A stretch of DNA of 46,675 nucleotides, taken from NCBI GenBank assembly GCA_910586445.1, contig CAJUHV010000029.1:1-46675 (forward strand), given 5' to 3'. Position numbers and translations under genes: made by a program. The DNA is from an uncultured Eubacterium sp. GTDB lineage: Bacteria > Bacillota > Clostridia > Lachnospirales > Lachnospiraceae. Shown piece after piece: positions 31,045 through 40,656 of the stretch. Position 1 is the stretch's first letter. Every line of letters starts with the position of its first letter. The notes beneath the pieces were generated by a model, which saw nothing but the letters and a program-made list of their open reading frames with translations, was not told the origin of the DNA and did no database searches.

Positions 31045-31476
31045 ATGTTCATGGGTGAATACAATCATACAATCGATGCCAAGGGCAGGCTGATCGTTCC
31101 CTCCAAGTTTCGTGAAAAGCTTGGGGAAGAGTTTGTAGTCACAAAGGGACTGGATGACTGCCTGTTTGTATACCCTCTCGATGAATGGGCACATATTGAA
31201 GAGGCTTTCCGCAAAGTGCCGCTGACAAATAAAAAAGCAAGGGACTTTGTACGTTTTTTCTTTGCAGGAGCAGCAAGCTGTGAAGTCGATAAGCAGGGCA
31301 GGATTCTGCTGCCGCCTTCACTGCGGGCGTATGCCGGCCTGGAAAAAGAAATTGTATCCGCAGGTGTATTAAACCGTGTGGAAATCTGGGACAAGGAGAA
31401 GTGGGAGCGCAGCAATGACATCACGGATATGGATGGCATTGCAGATTACATGGCTGAGCTGGGCGTCAGCATTTAA
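31045..31476 (+). CDS. mraZ: Transcriptional regulator MraZ
   Basis: A 143-residue protein with two AbrB-like swapped-hairpin domains: MFMGEYNHTIDAKGRLIVPSKFREKLG and GAASCEVDKQGRILLPPSLRAYAGL, each with the DxxGR core. The ring-shaped oligomer binds the repeated boxes upstream of its own gene and controls the division and wall cluster. AGGGGG precedes the ATG. rsmH starts 21 bp after its stop, as in most bacteria. Confidence 0.96.
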   Translation: MFMGEYNHTIDAKGRLIVPSKFREKLGEEFVVTKGLDDCLFVYPLDEWAHIEEAFRKVPLTNKKARDFVRFFFAGAASCEVDKQGRILLPPSLRAYAGLEKEIVSAGVLNRVEIWDKEKWERSNDITDMDGIADYMAELGVSI

Positions 31477-31497
31477 GCATCCGCGGTAAAGGAGCCA

Positions 31498-32439
31498 ATG
31501 GGATTTGAGCATATTTCGGTATTGTTACATGAGACAGTGGAGCAGCTGGGGATCAAGCCTGACGGTCTCTATGTGGACGGTACCCTGGGAGGCGGCGGAC
31601 ATGCATATGAGATTTTAAGCCGCCTGACACAGGGAGGGAGACTGATCGGTTTTGATCAGGATGCAGATGCCATCTGTGCAGGAAAAGAACGGCTCCGGGA
31701 GTTTGGAGACCGTGCCGTAGTGCTGCGCAGCAATTATGCGGATATGCGTATGCAGCTGGAGAGGCTTGGCATAGAGAAAGTAGATGGGATTATCTTAGAC
31801 CTGGGCGTGTCATCGTTCCAGCTGGATACGCCTTCGCGCGGATTTACATACCGCGATGAACATGCGCCGCTTGACATGCGCATGGATGACAGGCAGGAAC
31901 TGACGGCAAAAGATATAGTAAACGAATATAGTGAACAAGACCTGTTTCGAATCATTCGTGACTATGGCGAAGATAAATTTGCAAAAAACATCGCAAAACA
32001 CATCGTAAGTACTAGAAGAGAAAAAGAGATTCTTACATCCGGGGATTTGTGTGCGGTTATCCGCGGCGCAATTCCGATGAAGATGCAAAAGAACGGCGGA
32101 CATCCGGCAAAACGTACCTTTCAGGCGCTGCGCATTGAGCTGAACAGGGAACTGGAAGTGTTAAAGGACAGCCTGGATGACATGATTGATCTGTTAAATG
32201 ACGGCGGACGTATCTGTGTGATTACGTTTCATTCTCTGGAAGACCGCATTGTGAAGACGATTTTCAGAAAAAATGAAAATCCCTGCACATGTCCGCCTGA
32301 CTTTCCGATCTGTGTATGCGGCAGGATTTCCAAAGGGAAAGCGCTGCGCAGGCCGATTGTACCATCGGATGAAGAATTGAACACTAATAAACGTTCAAAG
32401 AGCGCCAAGCTCAGGGTATTTGAACGGAAGGAGCAGTAA
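31498..32439 (+). CDS. rsmH: 16S rRNA m4C1402 methyltransferase RsmH
   Basis: A 313-residue SAM-dependent enzyme that methylates N4 of C1402 in 16S rRNA. The SAM loop is VDGTLGGGGHA; DLGVSSFQLDTPSRGFTYRDEHAPLDMRMD and TFHSLEDRIVK are also characteristic, as is the Cys-rich CTCPPDFPICVCG near the end. Start ATG follows GGAG. The next gene starts directly after the stop, a standard order in the cluster. Confidence 0.97.
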   Translation: MGFEHISVLLHETVEQLGIKPDGLYVDGTLGGGGHAYEILSRLTQGGRLIGFDQDADAICAGKERLREFGDRAVVLRSNYADMRMQLERLGIEKVDGIILDLGVSSFQLDTPSRGFTYRDEHAPLDMRMDDRQELTAKDIVNEYSEQDLFRIIRDYGEDKFAKNIAKHIVSTRREKEILTSGDLCAVIRGAIPMKMQKNGGHPAKRTFQALRIELNRELEVLKDSLDDMIDLLNDGGRICVITFHSLEDRIVKTIFRKNENPCTCPPDFPICVCGRISKGKALRRPIVPSDEELNTNKRSKSAKLRVFERKEQ

Positions 32440-32931
32440 ATGGGCAGACAGAGCAAGCTAAGACAGTATGATTTCTATACGTATGAGGATGGCAATACCG
32501 TCCGGCGGTTAGAAGCTGCACCAGATTATCACGAAGAACGAAGGGTACGCAGGGAAGAGAGGAGACAGGCCGAACAGAAACGCAGGCGCAGGCGCGCAGC
32601 AAGAAGAAACAGGGAGCGGGCGCTGAAAATGAGCGCAGGCTACGTGGCATTTTTATCAGTGTGTGTCATGGTCGTTGCATTCACTGCAGTCGCATACGTG
32701 AATCTGCAGTCAGACCTGATCATCCGTCAAAAGAGGATGGAGACGCTGGAACAAGAAATCTCAGACTTAAAGACGGACAACGATTCGGCTTATAAAAGAA
32801 TTTCGACCTCTGTAAATCTTAAAGAAATAAAAAAACAGGCGAAGAAGCTGGGCATGAAATACCCATCCGAAAAACAGATCATTTACTACTCGATCGAAAA
32901 TTCTGATTATATGATACAGTATTCCAACTAA
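32440..32931 (+). CDS. FtsL-like septum formation protein
   Basis: A 163-residue bitopic membrane protein in the position of ftsL. A long basic cytoplasmic part (residues 1-65, rich in RR and RK) precedes one helix (about 66-88, VAFLSVCVMVVAFTAVAYV) and an outside coiled coil (IIRQKRMETLEQEISDLKTDN) ending before the short C terminus. FtsL, with DivIC and FtsQ, links the Z ring to the septal synthase. FtsL proteins diverge quickly, so the call rests on topology and place. Confidence 0.8.
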   Translation: MGRQSKLRQYDFYTYEDGNTVRRLEAAPDYHEERRVRREERRQAEQKRRRRRAARRNRERALKMSAGYVAFLSVCVMVVAFTAVAYVNLQSDLIIRQKRMETLEQEISDLKTDNDSAYKRISTSVNLKEIKKQAKKLGMKYPSEKQIIYYSIENSDYMIQYSN

Positions 32932-33073
32932 AACATGGAAATGTGCCGGTGTGGGAACATAATTTTAGTAAGAAAAAATAAAAACAGAAAAACAGCAGAC
33001 TGTAAACAGAATAAGACAAAAATTCAGAAAAACAAAATAAGAAAAAATGTAAAAATCGTATAAAAGGTGTGAT

Positions 33074-35113
33074 ATGGCAGCAAGAAGAAAGCCTGTAAGA
33101 AAGAGAAGAAGGCCAAAGAAAAGATGGATCAAGCTGAACCGCACGAATCATCTGAAAACGATGATTGTATTTTTGGCCATTGTGGTTTCGCTGGCAGCAT
33201 TGATGGGAAATCTTGTATATATCGAGCATACAAGCGGCGCGAAATATTCAAAGATTGTGCTGTCACAGCGTACGTATGACAGTGCCCCTATTCCATACCG
33301 CAGAGGTGATATTTTAGACCGTCAGGGCATTGTGCTTGCGACAAGCCTGGATGTATATAACGTAATACTGGACTGCTCTGTGGTTACGGCAAAGGAGCAG
33401 TATTTAGAGCCTACGATGCAGGCGCTTTTGGCCAGCTTTCCAGAGCTTTCGGAGACAGAGGTGCGTACTTTTATCAAGGAGAATCCTAAGAACAGGTATA
33501 AGGTACTAACTAAACATGTCTCTTATGAACAGATGCAGGGATTTTTGGCCAGGCAGAGAGGGGAAGGCCAGACCGGACAGGAAAAGGCAGAAGGCCAAAA
33601 AGACAAGAAAGACGATGAAGACAAGAAAGCCGCCGCAGCAGATAAGATCAAGGGCATATGGTTTGAAAAGGAATATGTACGCAGCTATCCATATAAGTCC
33701 CTTGCCAGCTCGGTAATCGGGTTTACAGCCTCCGGCAATGTAGGCATGGCAGGTATTGAAAATTCATATGACAGTGTGTTAAACGGCACAAACGGCAGGC
33801 AGTATGGCTATTTAAATTCGGACAACTCTTTGGAGCGGACGATTAAAGAGGCAGTAGATGGGAATAATGTAATATCGACGCTGGATATGAATATCCAGTC
33901 TGTCGTAGAACAGAAAATATTAGAATTTAACAAAGCCTATAAAAATCAGGCGAGAGAGGGAGACGGAGCAGAAAATATCGGGGTTGTGATACAAAATCCA
34001 AACACCGGCAGCATTATAGCCATGGCCAATTACCCGAATTTTGACCTGTCCAATCCGCGCTCTTTAGAGGGCAGGTATACAAAAGAAGAGATCGAGGCAA
34101 TGAGCGAAGAAGAGACGACGGATGCCCTTAACAAGCTCTGGCGCAACTTCTGCATAAGCGATACTTTTGAGCCAGGTTCTACACAAAAACCATTAACAAT
34201 CGCAGCCGGATTAGACTGCGGCAGGCTCAATGAGACGGATACGTTTGTGTGTGACGGCATTGAAGAGGTTGCAGATAAAAAGCTGAGGTGTGTCAGCCGG
34301 AGCGGGCACGGCCTTGAGACACTGCAGGGTGCACTGATGGATTCCTGCAATGATACACTGATGCAGATTGTCAGAAAAATGGGAAAAGAAGAATTCTGCC
34401 GGTACCAGAGTATTTTCGGGATGGGCAGAAAGACAAATATAGACCTGCCGGGCGAGGCCAGGACAGATACGCTGGTACGTACGGTAGAGCAGACGAATTC
34501 CGTTGATCTTGCCTCATCCTCTTTTGGGCAGAATTTTAACTGTACCATGATACAGATGATCAGTGCATTCAGCTCGCTGATCAATGGGGGCAATTATTAT
34601 AAGCCGCATATTGTATCAAAGATTACAGACCAAAACGGCAATACGGTGGAGGAAATAAAGCCGGAGCTGTTAAAGCAGACAATCTCAAAGGAAACGAGCG
34701 ACCAGATCAAGGAATATTTATATGAGGTCGTAAACAAGGGAAGTGCGTCAGTCGCAAAAGTACCAGGCTATTCCATGGGCGGCAAGACCGGCACGGCAGA
34801 AAAGCAGCCGAGGCGCAACGGAAACTACCTCGTATCCTTTATCGGATACCTGCCGCAGGAGAAGCCGGAATATGTAATTTATGTGGTGATCGATACGCCG
34901 AACCAGAGCACGGAGGGCGAGGCGCAGGCACACAGTACTTTTGCGCAGAATCTTGCAAGAGAGATTTTAGAAGAAATACTCCCGTATATGAATATATTTA
35001 AGGACGAACAGATCGATGAGGATGCGCCAAAGAAGAAAGATACAAATATGTACACCGCGATTGCCGGTTATGAATCCAAAGCAGCACAGGGTGAGGCTGT
35101 AACTTATAATTAA
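33074..35113 (+). CDS. Class B penicillin-binding protein (FtsI/SpoVD type), first of two
   Basis: A 679-residue transpeptidase that cross-links septal peptidoglycan. One anchor helix (about residues 30-53), a dimer/pedestal domain with RRGDILDRQGIVLA, and the catalytic domain with S369-T-Q-K (within EPGSTQKP), S424-C-N and K571-T-G-T. The SxxK motif reads STQK rather than the usual STFK. A charged insert (QEKAEGQKDKKDDEDKKAAA) lies near residues 175-195. No PASTA domain. The gap to the previous gene (32932-33073) is A-rich and empty; the start ATG has AAAGGTGTG before it. Whether it is vegetative FtsI or SpoVD is not certain; the second copy follows. Confidence 0.9.
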   Translation: MAARRKPVRKRRRPKKRWIKLNRTNHLKTMIVFLAIVVSLAALMGNLVYIEHTSGAKYSKIVLSQRTYDSAPIPYRRGDILDRQGIVLATSLDVYNVILDCSVVTAKEQYLEPTMQALLASFPELSETEVRTFIKENPKNRYKVLTKHVSYEQMQGFLARQRGEGQTGQEKAEGQKDKKDDEDKKAAAADKIKGIWFEKEYVRSYPYKSLASSVIGFTASGNVGMAGIENSYDSVLNGTNGRQYGYLNSDNSLERTIKEAVDGNNVISTLDMNIQSVVEQKILEFNKAYKNQAREGDGAENIGVVIQNPNTGSIIAMANYPNFDLSNPRSLEGRYTKEEIEAMSEEETTDALNKLWRNFCISDTFEPGSTQKPLTIAAGLDCGRLNETDTFVCDGIEEVADKKLRCVSRSGHGLETLQGALMDSCNDTLMQIVRKMGKEEFCRYQSIFGMGRKTNIDLPGEARTDTLVRTVEQTNSVDLASSSFGQNFNCTMIQMISAFSSLINGGNYYKPHIVSKITDQNGNTVEEIKPELLKQTISKETSDQIKEYLYEVVNKGSASVAKVPGYSMGGKTGTAEKQPRRNGNYLVSFIGYLPQEKPEYVIYVVIDTPNQSTEGEAQAHSTFAQNLAREILEEILPYMNIFKDEQIDEDAPKKKDTNMYTAIAGYESKAAQGEAVTYN

Positions 35114-35169
35114 TACGGCAAAAAATACATAACCTCATAATTGCAGAATAAGCTATAATAACTGCTTTT

Positions 35170-37002
35170 ATGAGGTTTCTTTATATGAATGGTACAAGAA
35201 CAAACAACCGGAAAAAAATTGTCATTGTCTTTTTTTCTATATTTTTAGGAATGATGGTACTGGCAGGCAGGCTCGTGTACCTGATGGTATTCCGATCGGA
35301 ATATTACAGTGCGAGGGCACAGCAGCTGCATGAAAGGGAGCGTGATATAAAGGCTGCGAGGGGCAAGATCTTAGACATAAATGGAAAAGTGCTGGCCTCC
35401 AACCGCAGCGTATGTACAGTATCGGTCATCCACAGCCAGATCAAGGATGCCGAAAATGTGATAAAGGTACTTGCAAAAGAACTGGATATGGAAGAAGAAA
35501 CCGTCAGGAAACGGGTCGAAAAATACAGTGCGATTGAACGGGTAAAGTCTAACGTATCCAAAGAGATTGGTGATAAAATACGTGATTACCAGCTGGACGG
35601 TGTCAAGGTAGATGAGGATTATAAAAGGCACTATGTATACGACAGTCTGGCCTCCAAGGTGCTCGGGTTTACAGGCGGCGACAATCAGGGGATTATCGGG
35701 CTGGAGGTCATGTATGATGAACAGCTGATGGGCACCAATGGGCAGATTCTTACGCTGACGGATGCAAAAGGCGTAGAGATCGCCGATGCAGGAGAAACAA
35801 GGCTGAATCCGGTAGACGGCAATAACCTGCGCACCAGCATAGATTATAATATCCAGATGTATGCCCAGCAGGCGGCTGAAAAAGTAATGCAGGCAAAAGA
35901 GGCAGACAGTGTGAGCATTATCATTATGAAACCGTCCAATGGCGAAGTCAGGGCAATGGTAAACCTGCCTGAGTTTAATTTGAACGAGCCGTATGAGCTG
36001 CCGGAAGGGACATCCTACAGTGATCAGGAGGAAAAGCAGAACCTATTGAACCAGATGTGGCGCAATGGGTGCATTAATGATACTTATGAGCCGGGTTCCA
36101 CATTTAAAGTAATTACGGCCTCGGCGGCACTGGAGGCAGGAGCCGTATCGCTTAACGACAATTTTTTCTGTCCAGGCTATAAGATCGTAGAAGACCGCAG
36201 AATCCGGTGCGCAAGAACCAGCGGGCATGGTGCACAGAGCTTTGTGCAGGGTCTGGAAAATTCCTGCAACCCGGTATTTATAGAGCTGGGCATGCGTCTC
36301 GGCGTAGAGCAGTATTATAAGTATTTTAAGCAGTTCGGGCTGCTTTCAAAAACAGGTATCGACCTGCCTGGCGAAGCCAGGACGATTATGCATGAGAAAA
36401 AGAATATCGGCCAGGTAGAGCTGGCTACGATTTCTTTCGGGCAGTCTTTCCAGGTGACGCCGATCCAGCTGGCCTCCACAATCAGCTCTCTGATCAATGG
36501 CGGAAAGCGCATTACACCGCATTTCGGCGTACAGGTCGAGGATCAGGAAGGAAATGTGGTAGAAGTATTTGACTATGAGCCAAAGACACAGATTTTAAGC
36601 GAGAGCACGTCCAAAACAATGCGCTCGCTGCTTGAGAAAGTGGTATCGGAAGGCGGCGGAAACAAAGCATATATCGAAGGCTATCAGATCGGCGGAAAGA
36701 CGGCTACCTCACAGACGCTGCCAAGAAGCGCGCACCGTTATATTTCGTCTTTTATGTGTTTTGCCCCGGCTGAAGATCCAGAGATTTTGTGCCTTGTCAT
36801 TATTAATAATCCGACAGGTGTTTATTATGGCGGTACAATAGCTGCTCCGGTAGCAAAAGAGCTGTTTTTAAATATACTGCCGTATCTGGGCATTGAAAAG
36901 ACAGAACCTGTGCCGGATCAGACGGATCAATCAAATGAGACAAATCAAGCAAATCAAACAAATGAAACAGGCGGAACAGACACTGCCGCAGACCAAGAGT
37001 AA
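35170..37002 (+). CDS. Class B penicillin-binding protein (SpoVD-like), second of two
   Basis: A 610-residue class B PBP, 56 bp after the first. Helix at about residues 15-37, then RGKILDINGKVLAS, S310-T-F-K in EPGSTFKVI, S365-C-N, and K510-T-A-T in place of the standard KTG(T/S). The change Gly to Ala in this wall motif may be lineage-typical for clostridial SpoVD, as the following TSQTLPRSAHRYISSF is family-like; from memory only. The tail is Q/N/T-rich. The ATG lies after a TTTATGAGGTTTC leader with GAGG. The pair of PBPs suggests one vegetative and one sporulation enzyme, but which is which is inference. Confidence 0.88.
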   Translation: MRFLYMNGTRTNNRKKIVIVFFSIFLGMMVLAGRLVYLMVFRSEYYSARAQQLHERERDIKAARGKILDINGKVLASNRSVCTVSVIHSQIKDAENVIKVLAKELDMEEETVRKRVEKYSAIERVKSNVSKEIGDKIRDYQLDGVKVDEDYKRHYVYDSLASKVLGFTGGDNQGIIGLEVMYDEQLMGTNGQILTLTDAKGVEIADAGETRLNPVDGNNLRTSIDYNIQMYAQQAAEKVMQAKEADSVSIIIMKPSNGEVRAMVNLPEFNLNEPYELPEGTSYSDQEEKQNLLNQMWRNGCINDTYEPGSTFKVITASAALEAGAVSLNDNFFCPGYKIVEDRRIRCARTSGHGAQSFVQGLENSCNPVFIELGMRLGVEQYYKYFKQFGLLSKTGIDLPGEARTIMHEKKNIGQVELATISFGQSFQVTPIQLASTISSLINGGKRITPHFGVQVEDQEGNVVEVFDYEPKTQILSESTSKTMRSLLEKVVSEGGGNKAYIEGYQIGGKTATSQTLPRSAHRYISSFMCFAPAEDPEILCLVIINNPTGVYYGGTIAAPVAKELFLNILPYLGIEKTEPVPDQTDQSNETNQANQTNETGGTDTAADQE

Positions 37003-37032
37003 CGGCGGTACGCATAAACTTAATAGTTACAC

Positions 37033-37061
37033 TTGCAACGATAGCCAAAATCCGATATACT
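37033..37061 (+). promoter_or_regulatory. Internal promoter before mraY
   Basis: TTGCAA at 37033-37038, 17-bp spacer, TATACT at 37056-37061. Confidence 0.65.
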
Positions 37062-37139
37062 TAAATTCCAGCAGGCTGGTGCAATAAGCCGCGCCAGACT
37101 GCACTAAGCAGCAAAACAAATGAAAGAGGGATAAAGATA

Positions 37140-38108
37140 ATGACACAGCAGTTGATTGATTTTCGGTATCTATTTGCAGTGATTCTGGCATTTGCCATAA
37201 CAGCGCTTTTAGGGCCATTGATGATTCCGATTCTGCGCAGGCTGAAAATCGGCAATACAGAACGTGAAGAATTAAAATCGCATCAGAAAAAAACAGGAAC
37301 GCCGACAATGGGGGGATTGATGATCCTGCTTGCAATAATTATTACATCGTTGTTTTTTGTATCATCTTATCCAAAGATTGCGCCGATTTTGTTTGTAACG
37401 GTAGGATTTGGCGTGATCGGATTTTTTGACGATTACTTAAAGGTAGTATTAAAGCGCTCCGACGGTCTTTTGGCGTGGCAGAAAATGATTCTGGAGATCG
37501 TAGTGACTGGCGTATTTGCAATATATATCGTACGTTTTTCGGATATTCCGCTTACGATGCTTGTACCGTTTTCCGGCGGGAAATATGTTGATTTTGGATG
37601 GCTTGCGCTGCCGATTTTATTTCTGGCAGTGATCGGTACGGTAAACGGGGTGAATTTTACGGACGGCATCGACGGGCTTGCTTCGAGTGTCACCGTGCTG
37701 ACAGCGACATTTTTTACCGTAGTAGCAATCGGCACAAACAGCGGGATTGAGCCGATTACCTGTGCGGTAGTCGGTGCGCTGCTTGGATTTTTGCTGTTTA
37801 ACGTGTATCCCGCAAGCGTATTTATGGGAGATACAGGCTCTCTGGCGCTCGGCGGTTTTGTAGCCGCGACTGCATATATGCTGCAGATGCCGATGTTTAT
37901 ATTGATCGTAGGGCTGATTTACTGGATTGAAATTTTTTCCGTCATGCTGCAGGTAGGGTATTTTAAGCTGACGCATGGTAAGAGGATTTTCCGCATGGCA
38001 CCGATTCATCATCATTTCGAGCTCGGCGGCTGGTCAGAGACGAGGGTGGTGGCAGTGTTTTCGATTGTGACTACGATATTATGCCTGATTGCGTATATGG
38101 GCTTGTAG
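37140..38108 (+). CDS. mraY: Phospho-MurNAc-pentapeptide transferase
   Basis: A 322-residue multi-helix membrane enzyme that links UDP-MurNAc-pentapeptide to undecaprenyl phosphate, giving lipid I. The active-site blocks are all present: TPTMGGLMILLA, FFDDYLKVVLKR, NFTDGIDGLASSV and APIHHHFELGGWSE. About ten helices. It has its own promoter and is followed 21 bp later by murD. Confidence 0.97.
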   Translation: MTQQLIDFRYLFAVILAFAITALLGPLMIPILRRLKIGNTEREELKSHQKKTGTPTMGGLMILLAIIITSLFFVSSYPKIAPILFVTVGFGVIGFFDDYLKVVLKRSDGLLAWQKMILEIVVTGVFAIYIVRFSDIPLTMLVPFSGGKYVDFGWLALPILFLAVIGTVNGVNFTDGIDGLASSVTVLTATFFTVVAIGTNSGIEPITCAVVGALLGFLLFNVYPASVFMGDTGSLALGGFVAATAYMLQMPMFILIVGLIYWIEIFSVMLQVGYFKLTHGKRIFRMAPIHHHFELGGWSETRVVAVFSIVTTILCLIAYMGL

Positions 38109-38129
38109 GCAGGTAAGGAGGAAATCATA

Positions 38130-39491
38130 TTGAATGCAGATGGAAAAAAAGTGCTGGTAGTAGGCACAGGCATAAGCGGTATCGCAGCCTCGGAGCTGTT
38201 AGTGGAAAAAGGAGTGGATACGATATTATATGACAGTAATGAAAAATTGTGCGAGGCAGATATCCGTGCCAGATCAGAAAAATTGAAAAACATACCGGTT
38301 ATACTCGGACAGTTAAGCCAGGATCTTATGGAGCAGTGCTCGATCGCGGTATTAAGCCCGGGTGTGCCGATAGACCTGCCGCTGGTAGGCAGCCTCAGGG
38401 AACGCGGCGTAGAGATCTGGGGAGAAATAGAGCTGGCTTACCGGTACGCCAGAGGCAGGATGGCAGCGATTACCGGCACAAATGGAAAGACGACGACGAC
38501 GGCGCTGGCCGGAGAGATTTTAAAGAGCCACTACGCAGATGTCAAGGTTGTAGGCAATATCGGCATTCCCTATACGTCTATGGCCTTACAGATGACAGAT
38601 GATACGGTGACAGCCGCAGAGATCAGCAGTTTTCAGCTGGAGACGGCACATACATTCTGCCCGGATGTTTCTGCGATTTTAAATATTACGCCGGATCATT
38701 TAAACAGGCATCATACGATGGAGTGCTACCAGTCTGTAAAGAAATCCATCACGAAAAATCAAAAGCCGGGCCATACCTGTGTGTTAAATTATGAGGATGA
38801 CGTACTGCGCGAATTTGGCGCAGGACTGTCTGTAAACGTCATATATTTCAGCAGTGCAAGGCAGCTGGAGCGCGGGCTGTTTCTTATGGACGATGCGATA
38901 CATCTGGCAGATGAAAGCGGTGTGCGCAGGGTGATCGGCGTAGGCGAGCTGAACCTGCTGGGCGTTCATAATTATGAAAATGTAATGGCTGCTGCGGCAG
39001 TCGGACTGGCATTTGGCGTGCCGCTTGAAAAAATTATTCAAGTTTTGAAAACATTTCAGGCAGTGGAGCATAGAATAGAGTATGTTGCTGAGATTGCGGG
39101 CGTACGTTATTACAATGATTCCAAAGCGACCAATCCAGATGCTGCCATACAGGGCATTCGTGCGATGAACCGCCCGACGTACTTAATCGGCGGAGGATAT
39201 GATAAGCAGTCTGAATATGGGGACTGGATCCGTGCGTTTGATCAAAAGGTACGAAAGCTGGTGCTGATTGGCGATACAAAAGAAAAGATTGCACAGGCTG
39301 CAAGGGAGCAGGGATTTTTTGACCTCGTGCTGTGCAGCTCTTTTGAAGAAGCGGTGTCGTACTGCCTTGCAAATGCCAGAAGCGGGGAGGCTGTCCTGCT
39401 GTCGCCTGCCTGTGCAAGCTGGGATATGTTTAAAAGCTATGAGGAACGGGGGAGAATCTTCAAGGAACTGGTACGAAGCAGCGTAAAGTGA
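38130..39491 (+). CDS. murD: UDP-MurNAc-L-Ala:D-Glu ligase
   Basis: A 453-residue cytoplasmic Mur ligase that adds D-glutamate to UDP-MurNAc-L-alanine. The N-terminal Rossmann domain opens VLVVGTGISGIAASELLV; the ATP loop is ITGTNGKTTTTALAGEIL; NITPDHLNRH and YNDSKATNPDAAIQG are further Mur signatures. Start TTG after AAGGAGG. It is the only Mur ligase in the cluster here: murC, murE and murF are not in the window. Confidence 0.96.
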   Translation: MNADGKKVLVVGTGISGIAASELLVEKGVDTILYDSNEKLCEADIRARSEKLKNIPVILGQLSQDLMEQCSIAVLSPGVPIDLPLVGSLRERGVEIWGEIELAYRYARGRMAAITGTNGKTTTTALAGEILKSHYADVKVVGNIGIPYTSMALQMTDDTVTAAEISSFQLETAHTFCPDVSAILNITPDHLNRHHTMECYQSVKKSITKNQKPGHTCVLNYEDDVLREFGAGLSVNVIYFSSARQLERGLFLMDDAIHLADESGVRRVIGVGELNLLGVHNYENVMAAAAVGLAFGVPLEKIIQVLKTFQAVEHRIEYVAEIAGVRYYNDSKATNPDAAIQGIRAMNRPTYLIGGGYDKQSEYGDWIRAFDQKVRKLVLIGDTKEKIAQAAREQGFFDLVLCSSFEEAVSYCLANARSGEAVLLSPACASWDMFKSYEERGRIFKELVRSSVK

Positions 39492-39525
39492 AAGATCATA
39501 GAAAGTTGAGTCAGGAGTTGTAAGA

Positions 39526-40656
39526 GTGGGCAGACAAAACAGGACGAGACAAAAGAAAATCAAATATTGTGATTACAGTTTATTTTTTCTCGTGATTTTT
39601 TTATTGGGTTTCGGACTGGTCATGCTGTATAGTGTCAGTGCGTACAATTCTCAGGATAAGTTTGGTAATCCACTGTATTATTTGAAGCGTCAGGGACTTG
39701 CGATGATCCTTGGTGTGATTGCGATGATCGTTATTTCCAAAATTGATTATCACGTCTGGATACATTTTGGAAATCTCGCGTATCTCATAGCGATAGTGCT
39801 TTGTACAGTGGTTATATTTATAAACGATAAGAAGCATGGCTCTGCTAGATGGCTGCCGCTTGGGCCGCTTAGTTTTCAGCCGTCAGAGCTTGCAAAGCTG
39901 GCAATGATCCTGTTTTTGGCAGGGATCGTATGCCGCATACCAAAGCAGATCGGCAAGTTTTCAAATCTTTTAAAGGTCATGGCGATGGTTGTGCCGATCT
40001 TTATAATTGTAGCGATAGCAAATCTGAGTACAGCGATTATTATTATGGGGATCGCAATCGTAGTGACATTTGTAGCAAGTCCCAAAATCTGGCAGTTTGT
40101 AGTGATGGGAGTAAGCGGCATTCTAGGCGGAGGCGTATTGTTTATTCTGGCTGCAAGCTACCGCATGGACCGTATTGAGATCTGGCTGCACCCGGAAGAC
40201 GATCCTACGGACAAAGGCTTCCAGACGCTGCAGGGGCTTTATGCGATAGGCTCAGGCGGCTTATTTGGAAAAGGACTCGGTCAGAGCATGCAGAAGCTCG
40301 GCTTTCTTCCAGAGGCGCAGAACGATATGGTGTTTTCGATTATCTGTGAGGAGCTGGGACTGTTTGGCGCATTCTGCGTGATCATGCTGTTTCTGCTTAT
40401 GATCTGGCGGCTGATGGTCATAGCAAACAATGCGGCTGATCTGTATGGTACGCTGATTGTGTCTGGAATTATGGCGCATATTGCGATCCAGGTCATTTTA
40501 AACATTGCAGTTGTGACAAATACGATTCCAAACACCGGCATTACACTGCCGTTTATCAGCTACGGAGGTACAGCGACCAGCTTTCTGCTGGCAGAGATGG
40601 GGCTGGCACTGAGCGTGTCAAGGGGAATACGTCTGGAAGGTAGCAGTCATGATTAA
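39526..40656 (+). CDS. SEDS peptidoglycan polymerase (FtsW/SpoVE)
   Basis: A 376-residue ten-helix SEDS protein, the glycosyltransferase that works with class B PBPs. LGFGLVMLYSVSAYNS opens helix 1, then RWLPLGPLSFQPSELAKLAMILFLA, GLGQSMQKLGFLPEAQNDMVFSIICEELG, and the closing NTGITLPFISYGGTATSFLLAEMGLALSVSRG. GTG start after AGGAG. Its place after murD and before ftsQ is that of ftsW or spoVE; sequence alone does not separate the two. murG, often next, is missing. Confidence 0.9.
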   Translation: MGRQNRTRQKKIKYCDYSLFFLVIFLLGFGLVMLYSVSAYNSQDKFGNPLYYLKRQGLAMILGVIAMIVISKIDYHVWIHFGNLAYLIAIVLCTVVIFINDKKHGSARWLPLGPLSFQPSELAKLAMILFLAGIVCRIPKQIGKFSNLLKVMAMVVPIFIIVAIANLSTAIIIMGIAIVVTFVASPKIWQFVVMGVSGILGGGVLFILAASYRMDRIEIWLHPEDDPTDKGFQTLQGLYAIGSGGLFGKGLGQSMQKLGFLPEAQNDMVFSIICEELGLFGAFCVIMLFLLMIWRLMVIANNAADLYGTLIVSGIMAHIAIQVILNIAVVTNTIPNTGITLPFISYGGTATSFLLAEMGLALSVSRGIRLEGSSHD

